A DNA stretch of 64,000 nt, taken from positions 2,329,353 through 2,393,352 of the forward strand of contig NZ_LT984884.1 in NCBI RefSeq assembly GCF_900258515.1, given 5' to 3'. The notes below the pieces were generated by a model. That model was not told the origin of the DNA and did not search any database. It was given only the letters and a program-made list of their open reading frames with translations. Source of the DNA: Lentibacillus sp. Marseille-P4043 (GTDB lineage Bacteria > Bacillota > Bacilli > Bacillales > Amphibacillaceae). Both the position numbers and the translations under genes were made by a program. This document shows positions 26,016 through 34,931 of the stretch, in pieces (positions within the stretch are counted from its first letter, which is position 1; every line of letters begins with the position of its first letter).

Positions 26016-27235
26016 CGATTAACACGCTCCTTCCACAAAGACACACCAGATAAAAGGAAGAAACCAGCCAATGTTAGACATAAAAGTGGCAAATAATCAG
26101 CATAAAAACGCTCATTTAAAACAATTTCTTGTAACCAATGGAAAGCTTGGTTAGAGAAACTGTATGGTAAGTATGTTTGTAAATAGGTTGGAAAATACAA
26201 TGACGGAATAATAGCGCCACTAATGAATAAAGTAAATCCTGTAAACAGTGATTGCATAAGCAAACGTAACTTTTGTGTTTGGATTATCGTTTCGATCAGT
26301 GCCAAACCTTGTAAAAAGATGAAACTATATAAAAGTGTAATGATGGCTATTCGACCATAGTCTTCTTTATATAATGTAATGTCTGTAAATTGTTGGAATG
26401 CATATAGGACAAATGCCGCACAAAATGCAGTAACAGTAAGCGTCGTTATGATTTTCGCCAGTAGCTGTTGCAAAGCTGAAACGCCATATAGACGCATCCG
26501 CTGTTTCATTCGTACATGGTCATCACGCGTTAGAAATGAATAGAAGGCAATCAACCAAATGGTTACGATAATAAACCAGCTCGCGAGTGCGTAATAATGT
26601 AATGGTGTATTTGTTGCCCGGTTGGTTACAGTTTCTTCATCAAGTATCTTATCTTTGCCTATTGTATAAAGGACAAAACTAGTAAATTGGTCAAATAACA
26701 TGTCATTAAGTTCATCAGTCCCCATTGGTAATTGTTTTGCAAAAAAATTAATGGTTAAAATATTCGCCTGTGCAGCTCGAATATGTCGGGAAACGCTATC
26801 AAGTAGTTCTTTGATCACAAAGCTTTCCGTTGGTTTATTCGGGTTTCCAGTAATATGTAAAGCAACAGATTTACCGTGATAAAGATGTTCAGTAAAGTCT
26901 TGTGGAAACGTTATGTATGCACTAAGGTTATTTTGCTTCAAATCGCTGTCGGCTTTTTCTTTAGATAATGCGTTAATCGAAATATAGTTGCCTAATTGAG
27001 AGGATTCTTCAATTAATTTTACAACCAATTGCGTTTCTTTGGATTGATCCAAATCGACTAACCCTATCTGAATCGGATCCCTTTCATCTTGGTCAATAAA
27101 CGAAACAATCATGATTGAACATAAAGTGATGATGACAATAGGGAAAAGCAAAAGAAGAGGAAGTGATGGCCACTTCCTCCGTAGTTTTTTAAAATCGTGT
27201 TTGATAAACAGAAATAAATGGTTTATAAACAGCAT
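26012..27235 (-). CDS. ABC-2 type permease subunit
   Basis: A 407-residue protein with the same plan as its neighbour: N-terminal helix (about 24-48), external domain (about 50-210, with DPIQIGLVDLDQSKETQLVVKL) and six C-terminal membrane segments. The sequence is only distantly similar to the other permease. It is encoded 22 bases downstream of the DUF-domain gene and overlaps the next permease, so the four genes form one operon. Confidence 0.85.
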   Translation of the reverse strand: MLFINHLFLFIKHDFKKLRRKWPSLPLLLLFPIVIITLCSIMIVSFIDQDERDPIQIGLVDLDQSKETQLVVKLIEESSQLGNYISINALSKEKADSDLKQNNLSAYITFPQDFTEHLYHGKSVALHITGNPNKPTESFVIKELLDSVSRHIRAAQANILTINFFAKQLPMGTDELNDMLFDQFTSFVLYTIGKDKILDEETVTNRATNTPLHYYALASWFIIVTIWLIAFYSFLTRDDHVRMKQRMRLYGVSALQQLLAKIITTLTVTAFCAAFVLYAFQQFTDITLYKEDYGRIAIITLLYSFIFLQGLALIETIIQTQKLRLLMQSLFTGFTLFISGAIIPSLYFPTYLQTYLPYSFSNQAFHWLQEIVLNERFYADYLPLLCLTLAGFFLLSGVSLWKERVNR

Positions 27236-27257
27236 GGTGCCACTTCCTTGTTAAAAC

Positions 27258-28847
27258 TTAAAGCCCGTTAAGACCGCCGCCAGCCCCCAAAATGCCCATA
27301 AGCCATTGTTGGTATTGTGGCATTACGTCTGATTCAAAATATTGCATCATCTCATTTACTGACATACTGCCAAGATCTTTTAAGCTGGAATTATCAGGTG
27401 CTTCCACTTTTTTAATTGTTTTTGCATCTTTTGCTACATGAAGGCTGAACATATCCTGCGTCACACCTGGCGCTTCAACTGCAAACGTATTTTCTGAGTT
27501 CATTTTATCATTATCATACGTTGCTACACCAGACCAATTTAAGCTACCCATTCCAAAGTCCGGACTGTTTATGGAAAATACACGTTCATAGTCGCGTTTA
27601 CCGTCCTTTAATGTCTCCGTTCCATCATAGCTTAATTCTGTGTTTCCTGCTACTAGTTTAATAGTATCGTCAGCTTTATTATCCTTCCATGATAGATCTC
27701 CCGTTAAAGTCATGGACTCCTTACTTGTAGCATCGCCCGCTGTAAATTCATAGTCGAATTTTTGCGTTTCATCGTTTAATAAGTGTGTACCTGTAATTGT
27801 TAGGGTACCAATTTCATCCTTATTTGGACCTGCACCGATCGTGAAATCTCTTTTAACAATTAAATCATTTTTGACCCAGATAATTGACGTCAATCCTTTG
27901 GGAATATGAGCGTCTTTTAGGCCTTTAATTGCTTCATCAAGATCTTTTTCAAAATTTTTGATTTCTTGATCAATGTCGACGCCAGCAAATTCTGAGCTTA
28001 AACCAAATTGTTGTATTTCCATTTGCTCTTTGATGATCTTTTTTAATCGTTTATCGTCTTTCGCTTTTTTCAAGGTTGATGATAGGATATCTTTTACCTC
28101 TTGCTCTGAAAGGTGAAGGGTAATCTTCTTCGTATCAAAACTTTCTTTGTCAACCTTCACTGTTTCATCTGTTGAATCAAATGCTTCGTCAGGGATTTCA
28201 TCATAAATGGTTGTGATATATTCCTCTGTTAAATACTCTTGATCATCTTCCGGTAAGCCTTTTGCCATTTCAAAAAAAGAATTAAAGTCAATTGTTTCGT
28301 CTTCTGGGAATGTCGGATCTGCTTCATGTAGTAACTTACCCAAATCTTTATCTTTTAATTGTAGTGTTTCTTGAAGAAAAGGAAGACCGAGCATTAACTT
28401 ATCTGCATCAAGGAAAAAGTTAATATCACCAATTTCCATTTCACCTAAGTTCGCTTGAATATCAGCTGCAACTTGATTTTCTTGTAAGTCTGTTTGTGTT
28501 GTCAGCGTAAGTGATGAATTATTGATAATTTCCTGTGGGTTCATCATCCCGTAACCCCCACTAGTTGGGTCGTTATAATCAGCTGATAATTCGATTGTTG
28601 CTTCGATTGGATTTTCTTCTGTTTGCTTCCGCCAATCAAATTCTGATTGATATCGTTCATTTATTCTTTCCTTCATAAATTCGATTGTGTTTTTCTCGGC
28701 TGTAAAGTATTGTGCTTTGTCAGAACCAGTAATTAATACGAAAGCAGCCACACTGCCACCAACTACTAGTAACGCTGCAACAATTATTGCAATAATTTTT
28801 TTGGAAAACCCTTTCTTTTTTTCTTCTGCATTGTACGTTTCATCCAT
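27258..28847 (-). CDS. Membrane-anchored extracellular protein, possibly DUF6583 family
   Basis: A 529-residue protein with a short charged cytoplasmic start (MDETYNAEEKKKGFSKK), one membrane helix (about 18-41) and a large extracytoplasmic domain rich in Asp, Glu and Lys. The external domain contains repeated beta-strand phrases such as TLTITGTHLLND and SMTLTGDLSWKD. There is no lipobox or enzyme motif. I associate this layout with proteins labelled DUF6583, from memory and not verified. It is the first gene of the minus-strand operon with the two permeases and the ATPase, so it is probably the external partner or substrate-handling subunit of that exporter. The acidic exterior suits a halotolerant host. 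Confidence 0.7.
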   Translation of the reverse strand: MDETYNAEEKKKGFSKKIIAIIVAALLVVGGSVAAFVLITGSDKAQYFTAEKNTIEFMKERINERYQSEFDWRKQTEENPIEATIELSADYNDPTSGGYGMMNPQEIINNSSLTLTTQTDLQENQVAADIQANLGEMEIGDINFFLDADKLMLGLPFLQETLQLKDKDLGKLLHEADPTFPEDETIDFNSFFEMAKGLPEDDQEYLTEEYITTIYDEIPDEAFDSTDETVKVDKESFDTKKITLHLSEQEVKDILSSTLKKAKDDKRLKKIIKEQMEIQQFGLSSEFAGVDIDQEIKNFEKDLDEAIKGLKDAHIPKGLTSIIWVKNDLIVKRDFTIGAGPNKDEIGTLTITGTHLLNDETQKFDYEFTAGDATSKESMTLTGDLSWKDNKADDTIKLVAGNTELSYDGTETLKDGKRDYERVFSINSPDFGMGSLNWSGVATYDNDKMNSENTFAVEAPGVTQDMFSLHVAKDAKTIKKVEAPDNSSLKDLGSMSVNEMMQYFESDVMPQYQQWLMGILGAGGGLNGL

Positions 28848-29155
28848 TGTACAAATTCCCCTCGCTTTCTCTACCCTCTTACTATTTTATTATTAAGCAA
28901 TTAGCCTATAACAATAATGTATGAATAATTATATATCATTCATAAAAAAATTGGTCAAATTGTTCCATATTTTAATAAAAATTAACTAGGTCTTAAGATG
29001 CTATGATATTTTGAATTAAAAATGATAAACTAATTCTTTATACCTGCCATTAAGTAATTTATTGGAAATTGCACTAAAAAGAGCTGGTGATTTTTGAGGT
29101 GTTTTAGATTGTGAAGGATATTTGCGGGACTAATTATTTATTTTGAGAAAATAAA
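28848..29155. other. AT-rich intergenic region between the DUF gene and sspI
   Basis: No convincing ORF or RNA gene was seen. It must hold the promoter of the minus-strand operon. A 7-bp inverted repeat TATGAAT/ATTCATA (28920-28926 and 28938-28944, 11-base spacer) lies about 75 bases from the operon start and may be an operator. The remainder is AT-rich without clear structure. Confidence 0.5.
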
Positions 29156-29186
29156 ATGATAGATGCTTGTTTGTGCATCTATCATT
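29156..29186 (-). terminator. Terminator of sspI
   Basis: ATGATAGATGC and GCATCTATCAT form an 11-bp stem; on the minus strand it runs into TTTTATTTT. It serves the minus-strand sspI gene. Confidence 0.85.
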
Positions 29187-29199
29187 ATATAACACCATG

Positions 29200-29424
29200 T
29201 TAACCTGTAGCGGTTGCGTTTTTGACACCTTGTTCTAAAGCGTCAACCATTTCCTGTTTTTCCTGTTGGTCTGAATGTTTCCAGATTAATTCAAAGAGAA
29301 CACCTAAACCAGGAAGCATTTTTTCCTCGCCATTCTGAACAGCATCAACGATTGTTGCTTCTAATTGTTCTTGATCATTTTTAGCGATATTCGATAAAAT
29401 AGCTTTCCGTAAATTTAAATCCAA
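29200..29424 (-). CDS. sspI: Small acid-soluble spore protein SspI
   Basis: A 74-residue protein beginning [42 protein letters not shown], a clear match to SspI, a minor spore protein made in the forespore (SigG control in B. subtilis). GGGGTGA precedes the start on the minus strand. It marks the organism as a spore former and sits beside the rRNA methyltransferase gene as in B. subtilis. Confidence 0.95.
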   Translation of the reverse strand: MDLNLRKAILSNIAKNDQEQLEATIVDAVQNGEEKMLPGLGVLFELIWKHSDQQEKQEMVDALEQGVKNATATG

Positions 29425-29523
29425 TCATTTCACCCCTTTATTTCATATAGGATTATGGATAGTTTGACCGATTTATGGTGGAATATGTATGATTAACATA
29501 CAATAAATGAAGGATGCGATGGA

Positions 29524-30261
29524 ATGATTACGTCGGTGCAAAATGATAAAGTAAAACTTTGGAATAAATTGAAAAGGAAAAAAGATCGAAACCAAACAAA
29601 AACATTTTTAATTGAAGGTTTTCATTTGGTAGAAGAAGTACATTCAAGTGACTGGGAGATAAAGGAGATCATTCTGCAAGAGGGGATACCAATGCCTGAT
29701 TTTGCAGTGGAATATCCTGTTGCTGTTGTAAGCTCACCTGTTTTTAACCATATTTCAAACACGCAAACACCACAAGGAATTGCAGCAGTAGTAAAGATGA
29801 AAAATTACAATCAAGAAATGTTCGAACAAGTGTTAATTCTTGATGCCATACAAGATCCCGGAAATTTGGGAACAATGATCCGAACTGCAGATGCGGCAGG
29901 GTTTGATGCTGTTGTGTTAGGTGATAATACTGTTGATATGTACAATGATAAAGTGGTTCGTTCTACACAAGGGTCGTTATTTCATATTCCCATTTTTCAA
30001 ACAAACTTATTAACAAAAATCCCTCAATTAAAGATGGATGGCTTCACAGTTTGGGCATCTGCTTTAACGAACTCATCTTCTTATTTAGAAATAAAGCCTA
30101 GTCCGAAAACAGCATTAATCATTGGAAATGAAGGATCAGGTATTCATGAAGATGTGCTGGAATTGGCAGATAGTTGTGTGAAAATCCCGATTTATGGAAA
30201 AGCAGAGTCCCTAAACGCCAGTGTTGCAGCAGGAATATTAATGTATTATATTAAGAGTTAA
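29524..30261 (+). CDS. ysgA: SpoU/TrmH family RNA methyltransferase (YsgA-like)
   Basis: S-adenosylmethionine-dependent 2'-O-methyltransferase of the SPOUT class, probably acting on rRNA. The N-terminal substrate-binding part (about 1-95) starts MITSVQNDKVKLWNKLKRKKDR. SPOUT motifs: LDAIQDPGNLGTMIRTADAAG (motif 1), ALIIGNEGSGI (motif 2) and IPIYGKAESLNASVAAGIL (motif 3), which form the knotted cofactor site. 245 residues. The exact nucleotide target is not known from sequence. Confidence 0.9.
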   Translation: MITSVQNDKVKLWNKLKRKKDRNQTKTFLIEGFHLVEEVHSSDWEIKEIILQEGIPMPDFAVEYPVAVVSSPVFNHISNTQTPQGIAAVVKMKNYNQEMFEQVLILDAIQDPGNLGTMIRTADAAGFDAVVLGDNTVDMYNDKVVRSTQGSLFHIPIFQTNLLTKIPQLKMDGFTVWASALTNSSSYLEIKPSPKTALIIGNEGSGIHEDVLELADSCVKIPIYGKAESLNASVAAGILMYYIKS

Positions 30262-30264
30262 CGA

Positions 30265-30293
30265 TTGCAACATCCTGAAATTTTATCTATAAT
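30265..30293 (+). promoter_or_regulatory. Sigma-A promoter of pheST
   Basis: TTGCAA (30265-30270), a 17-base spacer and TATAAT (30288-30293), immediately before the pheS T-box leader. Confidence 0.8.
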
Positions 30294-30299
30294 AAAAGA

Positions 30300-30560
30300 A
30301 ATTTGTAAATGAAGCTATGAAAGAGCCTGTTAACAAGAGAAAAAAGCGGTTTTAGGGAGGAAATGTCTAGACTGAAAGCATTTCTACTGTTTACTTGTTA
30401 ATGTTTCACTCTGGAGCTGACACTTGGACCTTGTTCTCAAGTAAAGGTGTACCGGATCTTATCCGTTATCAAGCTTAAGTTGGACACAGTAGTATTGTGT
30501 CAACAAGGGTGGTACCGCGAATTCAAAGCCTCGTCCCTTTTTGTGGATGGAGGCTTTTTT
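30300..30560 (+). ncRNA. T-box riboswitch, phenylalanyl-tRNA responsive
   Basis: T-box AGGGTGGTACCGCG is at 30506-30519. The terminator stem AAAGCCTCGTCC/GGATGGAGGCTTT with TTTTTT follows (to 30560). A UUC specifier (30405-30407) fits tRNA-Phe. It controls the pheS-pheT operon by antitermination on uncharged tRNA. Confidence 0.93.
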
Positions 30561-30590
30561 GCTTTTGCTATTAAAAAGGAGGTTTGTTCA

Positions 30591-31625
30591 ATGAAGGAAC
30601 AATTAGAAGCGTTACAAACAGAAGCACTAGCACGTATTGCTGAAACGAGTAACAGCAAGGAACTTCAAGCTATTCGTGTTACTTATTTAGGAAAAAAAGG
30701 ATCGATTACAGGGATCTTAAAAGGTATGGGGAAATTATCTAAGGAAGAGCGTCCGGTAGTAGGGGAGATTGCTAACCGTGTTCGTGAATCAATCACGGAG
30801 GCAATTGAGCAAAAAAGTGAGACACTTGAACAACAAGCCTTAGAGCAACAGCTGGAAAAAGAAACAATTGATGTGACACTGCCAGGTCGTCCTGTTCAAG
30901 TTGGTGGTTCACATTTATTAACCAACCTGATCGAGGAAATTGAAGATTTATTTATTGGTATGGGATTTGAAGTAAGGGAAGGTCCGGAAGTAGAAACGGA
31001 TTATTTTAACTTTGAAGCATTAAACTTACCTAAAGATCATCCTGCCCGCGATATGCAAGATACATTTTATATCACAAACGAATTATTATTAAGAACACAT
31101 ACGTCACCGGTACAGGCGCGAACAATGCGGGCATATGAAGGAAAAAAATCAGTTAAAATGATATGTCCAGGTAAAGTTTATCGTCGAGACACTGATGATG
31201 CAACACACTCCCATCAATTTACCCAAATTGAAGGACTATATGTTGATAAGGATGTACGGATGAGTGATCTTAAGGGAATTTTAGATGTATTTGCTAAAAA
31301 AATGTTCGGGGAAGATAGAGAAATCCGCCTACGTCCAAGCTTTTTCCCGTTTACGGAGCCATCGGTAGAAATGGATATTTCCTGTAAAGTTTGTCATGGT
31401 GAGGGATGTTCCGTTTGTAAAGGCACAGGCTGGATTGAAATTTTAGGCGCTGGTATGGTTCATCCAAATGTACTGGAAATGGCCGGATATGACCCAAACG
31501 TTTACACTGGTTTTGCTTTTGGTATGGGACCGGAACGAATTGCAATGCTGAAATACGGAATTGATGATATTCGTCAATTTTACACAAATGACAAACGATT
31601 CTTAAAACAATATCATAATGCTTAA
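30591..31625 (+). CDS. pheS: Phenylalanyl-tRNA synthetase, alpha subunit
   Basis: Catalytic subunit of the (alpha-beta)2 enzyme. The start is ATG 30591 with AAAAGGAGG upstream; the frame is open through the T-box leader, but that extension is not translated. The 344 residues begin with a coiled-coil ([18 protein letters not shown]), then class II motifs: [23 protein letters not shown] (motif 2) and [14 protein letters not shown] (motif 3). pheT follows after 14 bases. Confidence 0.97.
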   Translation: MKEQLEALQTEALARIAETSNSKELQAIRVTYLGKKGSITGILKGMGKLSKEERPVVGEIANRVRESITEAIEQKSETLEQQALEQQLEKETIDVTLPGRPVQVGGSHLLTNLIEEIEDLFIGMGFEVREGPEVETDYFNFEALNLPKDHPARDMQDTFYITNELLLRTHTSPVQARTMRAYEGKKSVKMICPGKVYRRDTDDATHSHQFTQIEGLYVDKDVRMSDLKGILDVFAKKMFGEDREIRLRPSFFPFTEPSVEMDISCKVCHGEGCSVCKGTGWIEILGAGMVHPNVLEMAGYDPNVYTGFAFGMGPERIAMLKYGIDDIRQFYTNDKRFLKQYHNA

Positions 31626-31639
31626 GGAGGTATAAAGCT

Positions 31640-34069
31640 GTGTTAGTTTCATTAAATTGGTTAAAAAATTATGTAGATATCGACAATAATACACCGGAAG
31701 AACTTGCAGAGAAAATAACGAAAAGCGGTATTGAAGTGGAAGGCATTGAATATGTCGCTGAAAAAAGCAAGGATGTTGTTGTTGGGTATGTGAAAGAATG
31801 TGATAAACATCCAAACGCAGATAAATTGAATCTCTGTCAAGTTGATGTAGGTGAAGACGAATTGCTGCAAATTATTTGTGGTGCACCAAATATTCAACAA
31901 GGACAAAAAGTTGCAGTGGCAAAGCCAGGAGCCGTTTTACCTGGGAATTTCAAAATTAAAAAAGTAAAATTGCGAGGCATTGAATCAAACGGCATGATTT
32001 GTTCATTGCAAGAACTGGGAATTCAGGAGAAGTACGTTCCTAAGGATGTGGCAGATGGAATATTTGTTTTCCCAAATCATCTAGAAATTGGCCAGGATGT
32101 TACACCACTTTTAAATCTTGATGATGCTATTTTAGATTTAGGATTAACACCTAACAGAGCAGATTGTTTAAGCATGTTAGGAGTTGCTTATGAAGTGGCG
32201 GCCATTTTGGATAAGCCAATCCATTTGCCAGAAGAAAAAGTTAATCAAGCAGACGAACATGCTGATGATTATGTTTCGGTTCAGGTAGAAGATAAGGAAT
32301 TGAATCCTTTTTATGGTGCCTTTATCGTGAAGGACATACAAATTCAATCATCACCACTTTGGATGCGCAATTATTTAATGGCAGCAGGGATACGACCAAT
32401 CAATAATGTCGTTGATATTACGAATTATGTATTGCTTGAATATGGTCAACCATTACACGCTTTTGATTATGATCGTTTGAATTCAAATGAGATTGTCGTT
32501 CGACGTGCAACTGAAAATGAGACAATTGTGACACTAGATGAACAAGAACGTAAATTATCACCTGAAAATTTGGTCATTACCAATGGAGAAGACCCAGTTG
32601 CGCTTGCTGGAGTAATGGGTGGTGCAAACACAGAAGTACACAACGAAACGAAAACGATTTTATTAGAAGCGGCATATTTCGCCTCTACGTCAGTCAGAAA
32701 AACTGTAAAGGAGACTGGCTTACGTGGTGAGTCTAGCTCACGATATGAAAAAGGCGTTGATCCAAATCGTGTGAAACGTGCAGGTGTCCGGGCATGTCAA
32801 CTTTTAGAAACATATGCAGGTGGGACTGTGTTAAATAGTCCAGTAGTTGTTGACGAGTTAGATCATTCGGAAAAGGAAGTTGATATTAATACGGATGAAA
32901 TAAACAAACGACTTGGTACAACGATTACAACGGAGGAAATTGCAAACATTTTAACGAAATTACGTTTTTCGTATGGCCAACAAAATGACCATTTCCATAT
33001 CAACATACCTACTCGTCGCGGAGACATTACTATTTTTGAAGATATGCTTGAAGAAGTGGCACGAATTTATGGATATGATAACTTGCCATTCACATTACCA
33101 GCTGGGGCCTCACAAGCAGGTGCACTAACACAACGTCAATGGCTTAAACGACAAGTTAAAAATTTCATGCAAGGTGCCGGCCTGATGGAGACCATCACAT
33201 ATTCACTGACAAGCGATGATTATGTTTCGAAGTTAATCAGCCCAGAAGTTAGAGATGATAATTTGTCACCAGTTAAGCTGGCCATGCCGATGAGTGAAGA
33301 TCATAAATATTTGCGTTTAAGTGTACTTCCTGAGTTATTACAGACTGTATCGTATAACCTGGCTAGAAATCAGGCAGATATTGCTTATTTTGAACTTGGT
33401 TCGATTTTTATTTCAAATGAGCAAGAAACGACGAAACAACCAGCTGAAAAATTACGTTTAGCCGGTGTGTTATCTGGCCTTTGGGAAGAAAACGAATGGC
33501 AGCAAGAAAAGAAATTAGTTGATTTTTATGTGGCAAAAGGAATTATTGAAGGCCTGTTTAATTTCTTAGAGGTTCCAGTTACCTTTGAACAAGCAAAATT
33601 ACCTGATATGCATCCTGGTCGTTGTGCGAAAATTGTCATGAATAACAATGTGATTGGATTTATCGGTCAACTTCATCCAACACAAGAAAAACAAATGGAT
33701 TTAAATGAAACATATGTTTTTGATATCAATATGGATGAAGTAATTAACGAATATGATAACAATCAAAGTTATCAACCAATACCAAAATATCCATCAATCG
33801 TCCGTGACATTGCTTTTGTATTGGATGAAGATGTACAAGCTGGTGATGTTGTAAACGTGATTCAAAAGACAGATCAAGATTTGGTGAAAGATATTCAGAT
33901 TTTTGACGTGTATACAGGAGAACATTTACCAGATGGGAAAAAATCGGTTGCTTATCGATTGCTTTATCAGGATCCTGAACGAACATTGAAAGATGAAGAA
34001 GTAGAAGAATCCTATCAAGCAATCGTTGCAGCAGTTAATGAAGCATGTCATGCATATGTGAGGTCGTAA
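31640..34069 (+). CDS. pheT: Phenylalanyl-tRNA synthetase, beta subunit
   Basis: An 809-residue subunit with an N-terminal EMAP/OB tRNA-binding domain (about 40-150), the B3/B4 editing domain (about 205-400), B5 (about 405-475), a catalytic-like core and the C-terminal ferredoxin-like anticodon-binding domain (about 715-805, YPSIVRDIAFVLDEDV). GTG start with AAGGAGG nine bases upstream. A strong terminator closes the operon. Confidence 0.97.
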   Translation: MLVSLNWLKNYVDIDNNTPEELAEKITKSGIEVEGIEYVAEKSKDVVVGYVKECDKHPNADKLNLCQVDVGEDELLQIICGAPNIQQGQKVAVAKPGAVLPGNFKIKKVKLRGIESNGMICSLQELGIQEKYVPKDVADGIFVFPNHLEIGQDVTPLLNLDDAILDLGLTPNRADCLSMLGVAYEVAAILDKPIHLPEEKVNQADEHADDYVSVQVEDKELNPFYGAFIVKDIQIQSSPLWMRNYLMAAGIRPINNVVDITNYVLLEYGQPLHAFDYDRLNSNEIVVRRATENETIVTLDEQERKLSPENLVITNGEDPVALAGVMGGANTEVHNETKTILLEAAYFASTSVRKTVKETGLRGESSSRYEKGVDPNRVKRAGVRACQLLETYAGGTVLNSPVVVDELDHSEKEVDINTDEINKRLGTTITTEEIANILTKLRFSYGQQNDHFHINIPTRRGDITIFEDMLEEVARIYGYDNLPFTLPAGASQAGALTQRQWLKRQVKNFMQGAGLMETITYSLTSDDYVSKLISPEVRDDNLSPVKLAMPMSEDHKYLRLSVLPELLQTVSYNLARNQADIAYFELGSIFISNEQETTKQPAEKLRLAGVLSGLWEENEWQQEKKLVDFYVAKGIIEGLFNFLEVPVTFEQAKLPDMHPGRCAKIVMNNNVIGFIGQLHPTQEKQMDLNETYVFDINMDEVINEYDNNQSYQPIPKYPSIVRDIAFVLDEDVQAGDVVNVIQKTDQDLVKDIQIFDVYTGEHLPDGKKSVAYRLLYQDPERTLKDEEVEESYQAIVAAVNEACHAYVRS

Positions 34070-34075
34070 AAAATA

Positions 34076-34115
34076 AACCTGGTAAGGGCAATTCACTGCC
34101 CATACCAGGTTTTTT
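34076..34115 (+). terminator. Terminator after pheT
   Basis: AACCTGGTA and TACCAGGTT flank an inner GGGCA/TGCCC stem, with TTTTTT at the end. Confidence 0.93.
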
Positions 34116-34223
34116 CATCTATTTCACTCAACTTTCGCAGCGTGAAATGGACAAATAAGCCTTGATAAAATGAGGAAGGATGGAGATTCACTGCTCAAGT
34201 TGACTTTGGATTAATCACATTTT

Positions 34224-34761
34224 GATATAAACTACGACACAGTGAAAATTTTCTTTCGGGACGTTTTTTGTTCTTATGATGTTGAGTGCTTGGACTTTCG
34301 CTCCGGCAGAATACTTCGCTTTCCGTGGGCACGGCCTCAGCCTCCTCACGGAAAACCGCCGTTGCGGGGTCTTCGGACACGTGCTGTTCCCACAGGAGTC
34401 TACGTATTCTGCCTACGCTGGTAGTGGTGCTCTGATTATCGACAGGGGAAAGCCATGGAATCTAAGTAATGTTATACAGACTTTTACTCCCTTGAACAGA
34501 AAGCTATTCCAAGCTGCGGAAAAATGCGAGACTCCTCGAAAATGAAATACACATTTTCTTCGTGCGGTGAAGATTCAAGGATGCCTTTTCAAAGTTCAAT
34601 GGAACAAGGAACAGTCTGAAGACACCAAAGGAAGTGGTTTTCTTCCGAGGAGGCTGAAGCGTTCCCCATGGAAAGCGAGTATTTTTCCGCAGCGCTGGAT
34701 TAGCACTCATCTTATATAGAATGAGGGGGAGTCACGCAAAAGTTGTGTCGTATTCTATATC
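34224..34761. repeat. Palindromic repeat cluster 2 (two inverted units)
   Basis: Between pheT and rnhC (convergent). Unit C (34305-34413) is bounded by the perfect 10-bp inverted repeat GGCAGAATAC/GTATTCTGCC and contains CTTCGCTTTCCGTGGGC on the left and CCCACAGGAGTC on the right. Unit D (34513-34693) has the opposite orientation and a perfect 13-bp terminal inverted repeat GCTGCGGAAAAAT. The pair is flanked by outer inverted repeats GATATAAACTACGACAC (34224-34240) and GTGTCGTATTCTATATC (34745-34761), complementary at 15 of 17 positions. Short frames across it are artefacts. Confidence 0.82.
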
Positions 34762-34775
34762 TTTTGTGCACAAAA

Positions 34776-34821
34776 CCACAAATACTTTCGATGGGGCGAG
34801 TAATCGCAGTTCCAATCTTTT
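34776..34821 (-). repeat. Repeat module shared with cluster 3 (copy beside rnhC)
   Basis: Read on the minus strand, this holds AAAAGATTGGAACTGCGATT followed by ACTCGCCCCATCGAAA, nearly identical to 53783-53825. It lies just outside the right outer repeat of cluster 2. The rest of 34822-34930 is plain AT-rich sequence before the end of rnhC. Confidence 0.75.
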
Positions 34822-34931
34822 AGAAAACAATCTTTATGTTTACCAAGGTTGTCAAGGCAATTATTAGAACGTTCCAATTTTGCCTCAGCTAACTGTTTGA
34901 TCCTATTTTATTGCTCCGAAAGTTGAATGAT

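Noticed and set aside
30447..30590. 48-codon N-terminal extension of pheS
   Set aside because: It is translated T-box leader and terminator sequence; the AAAAGGAGG site and normal PheS start are at 30591.
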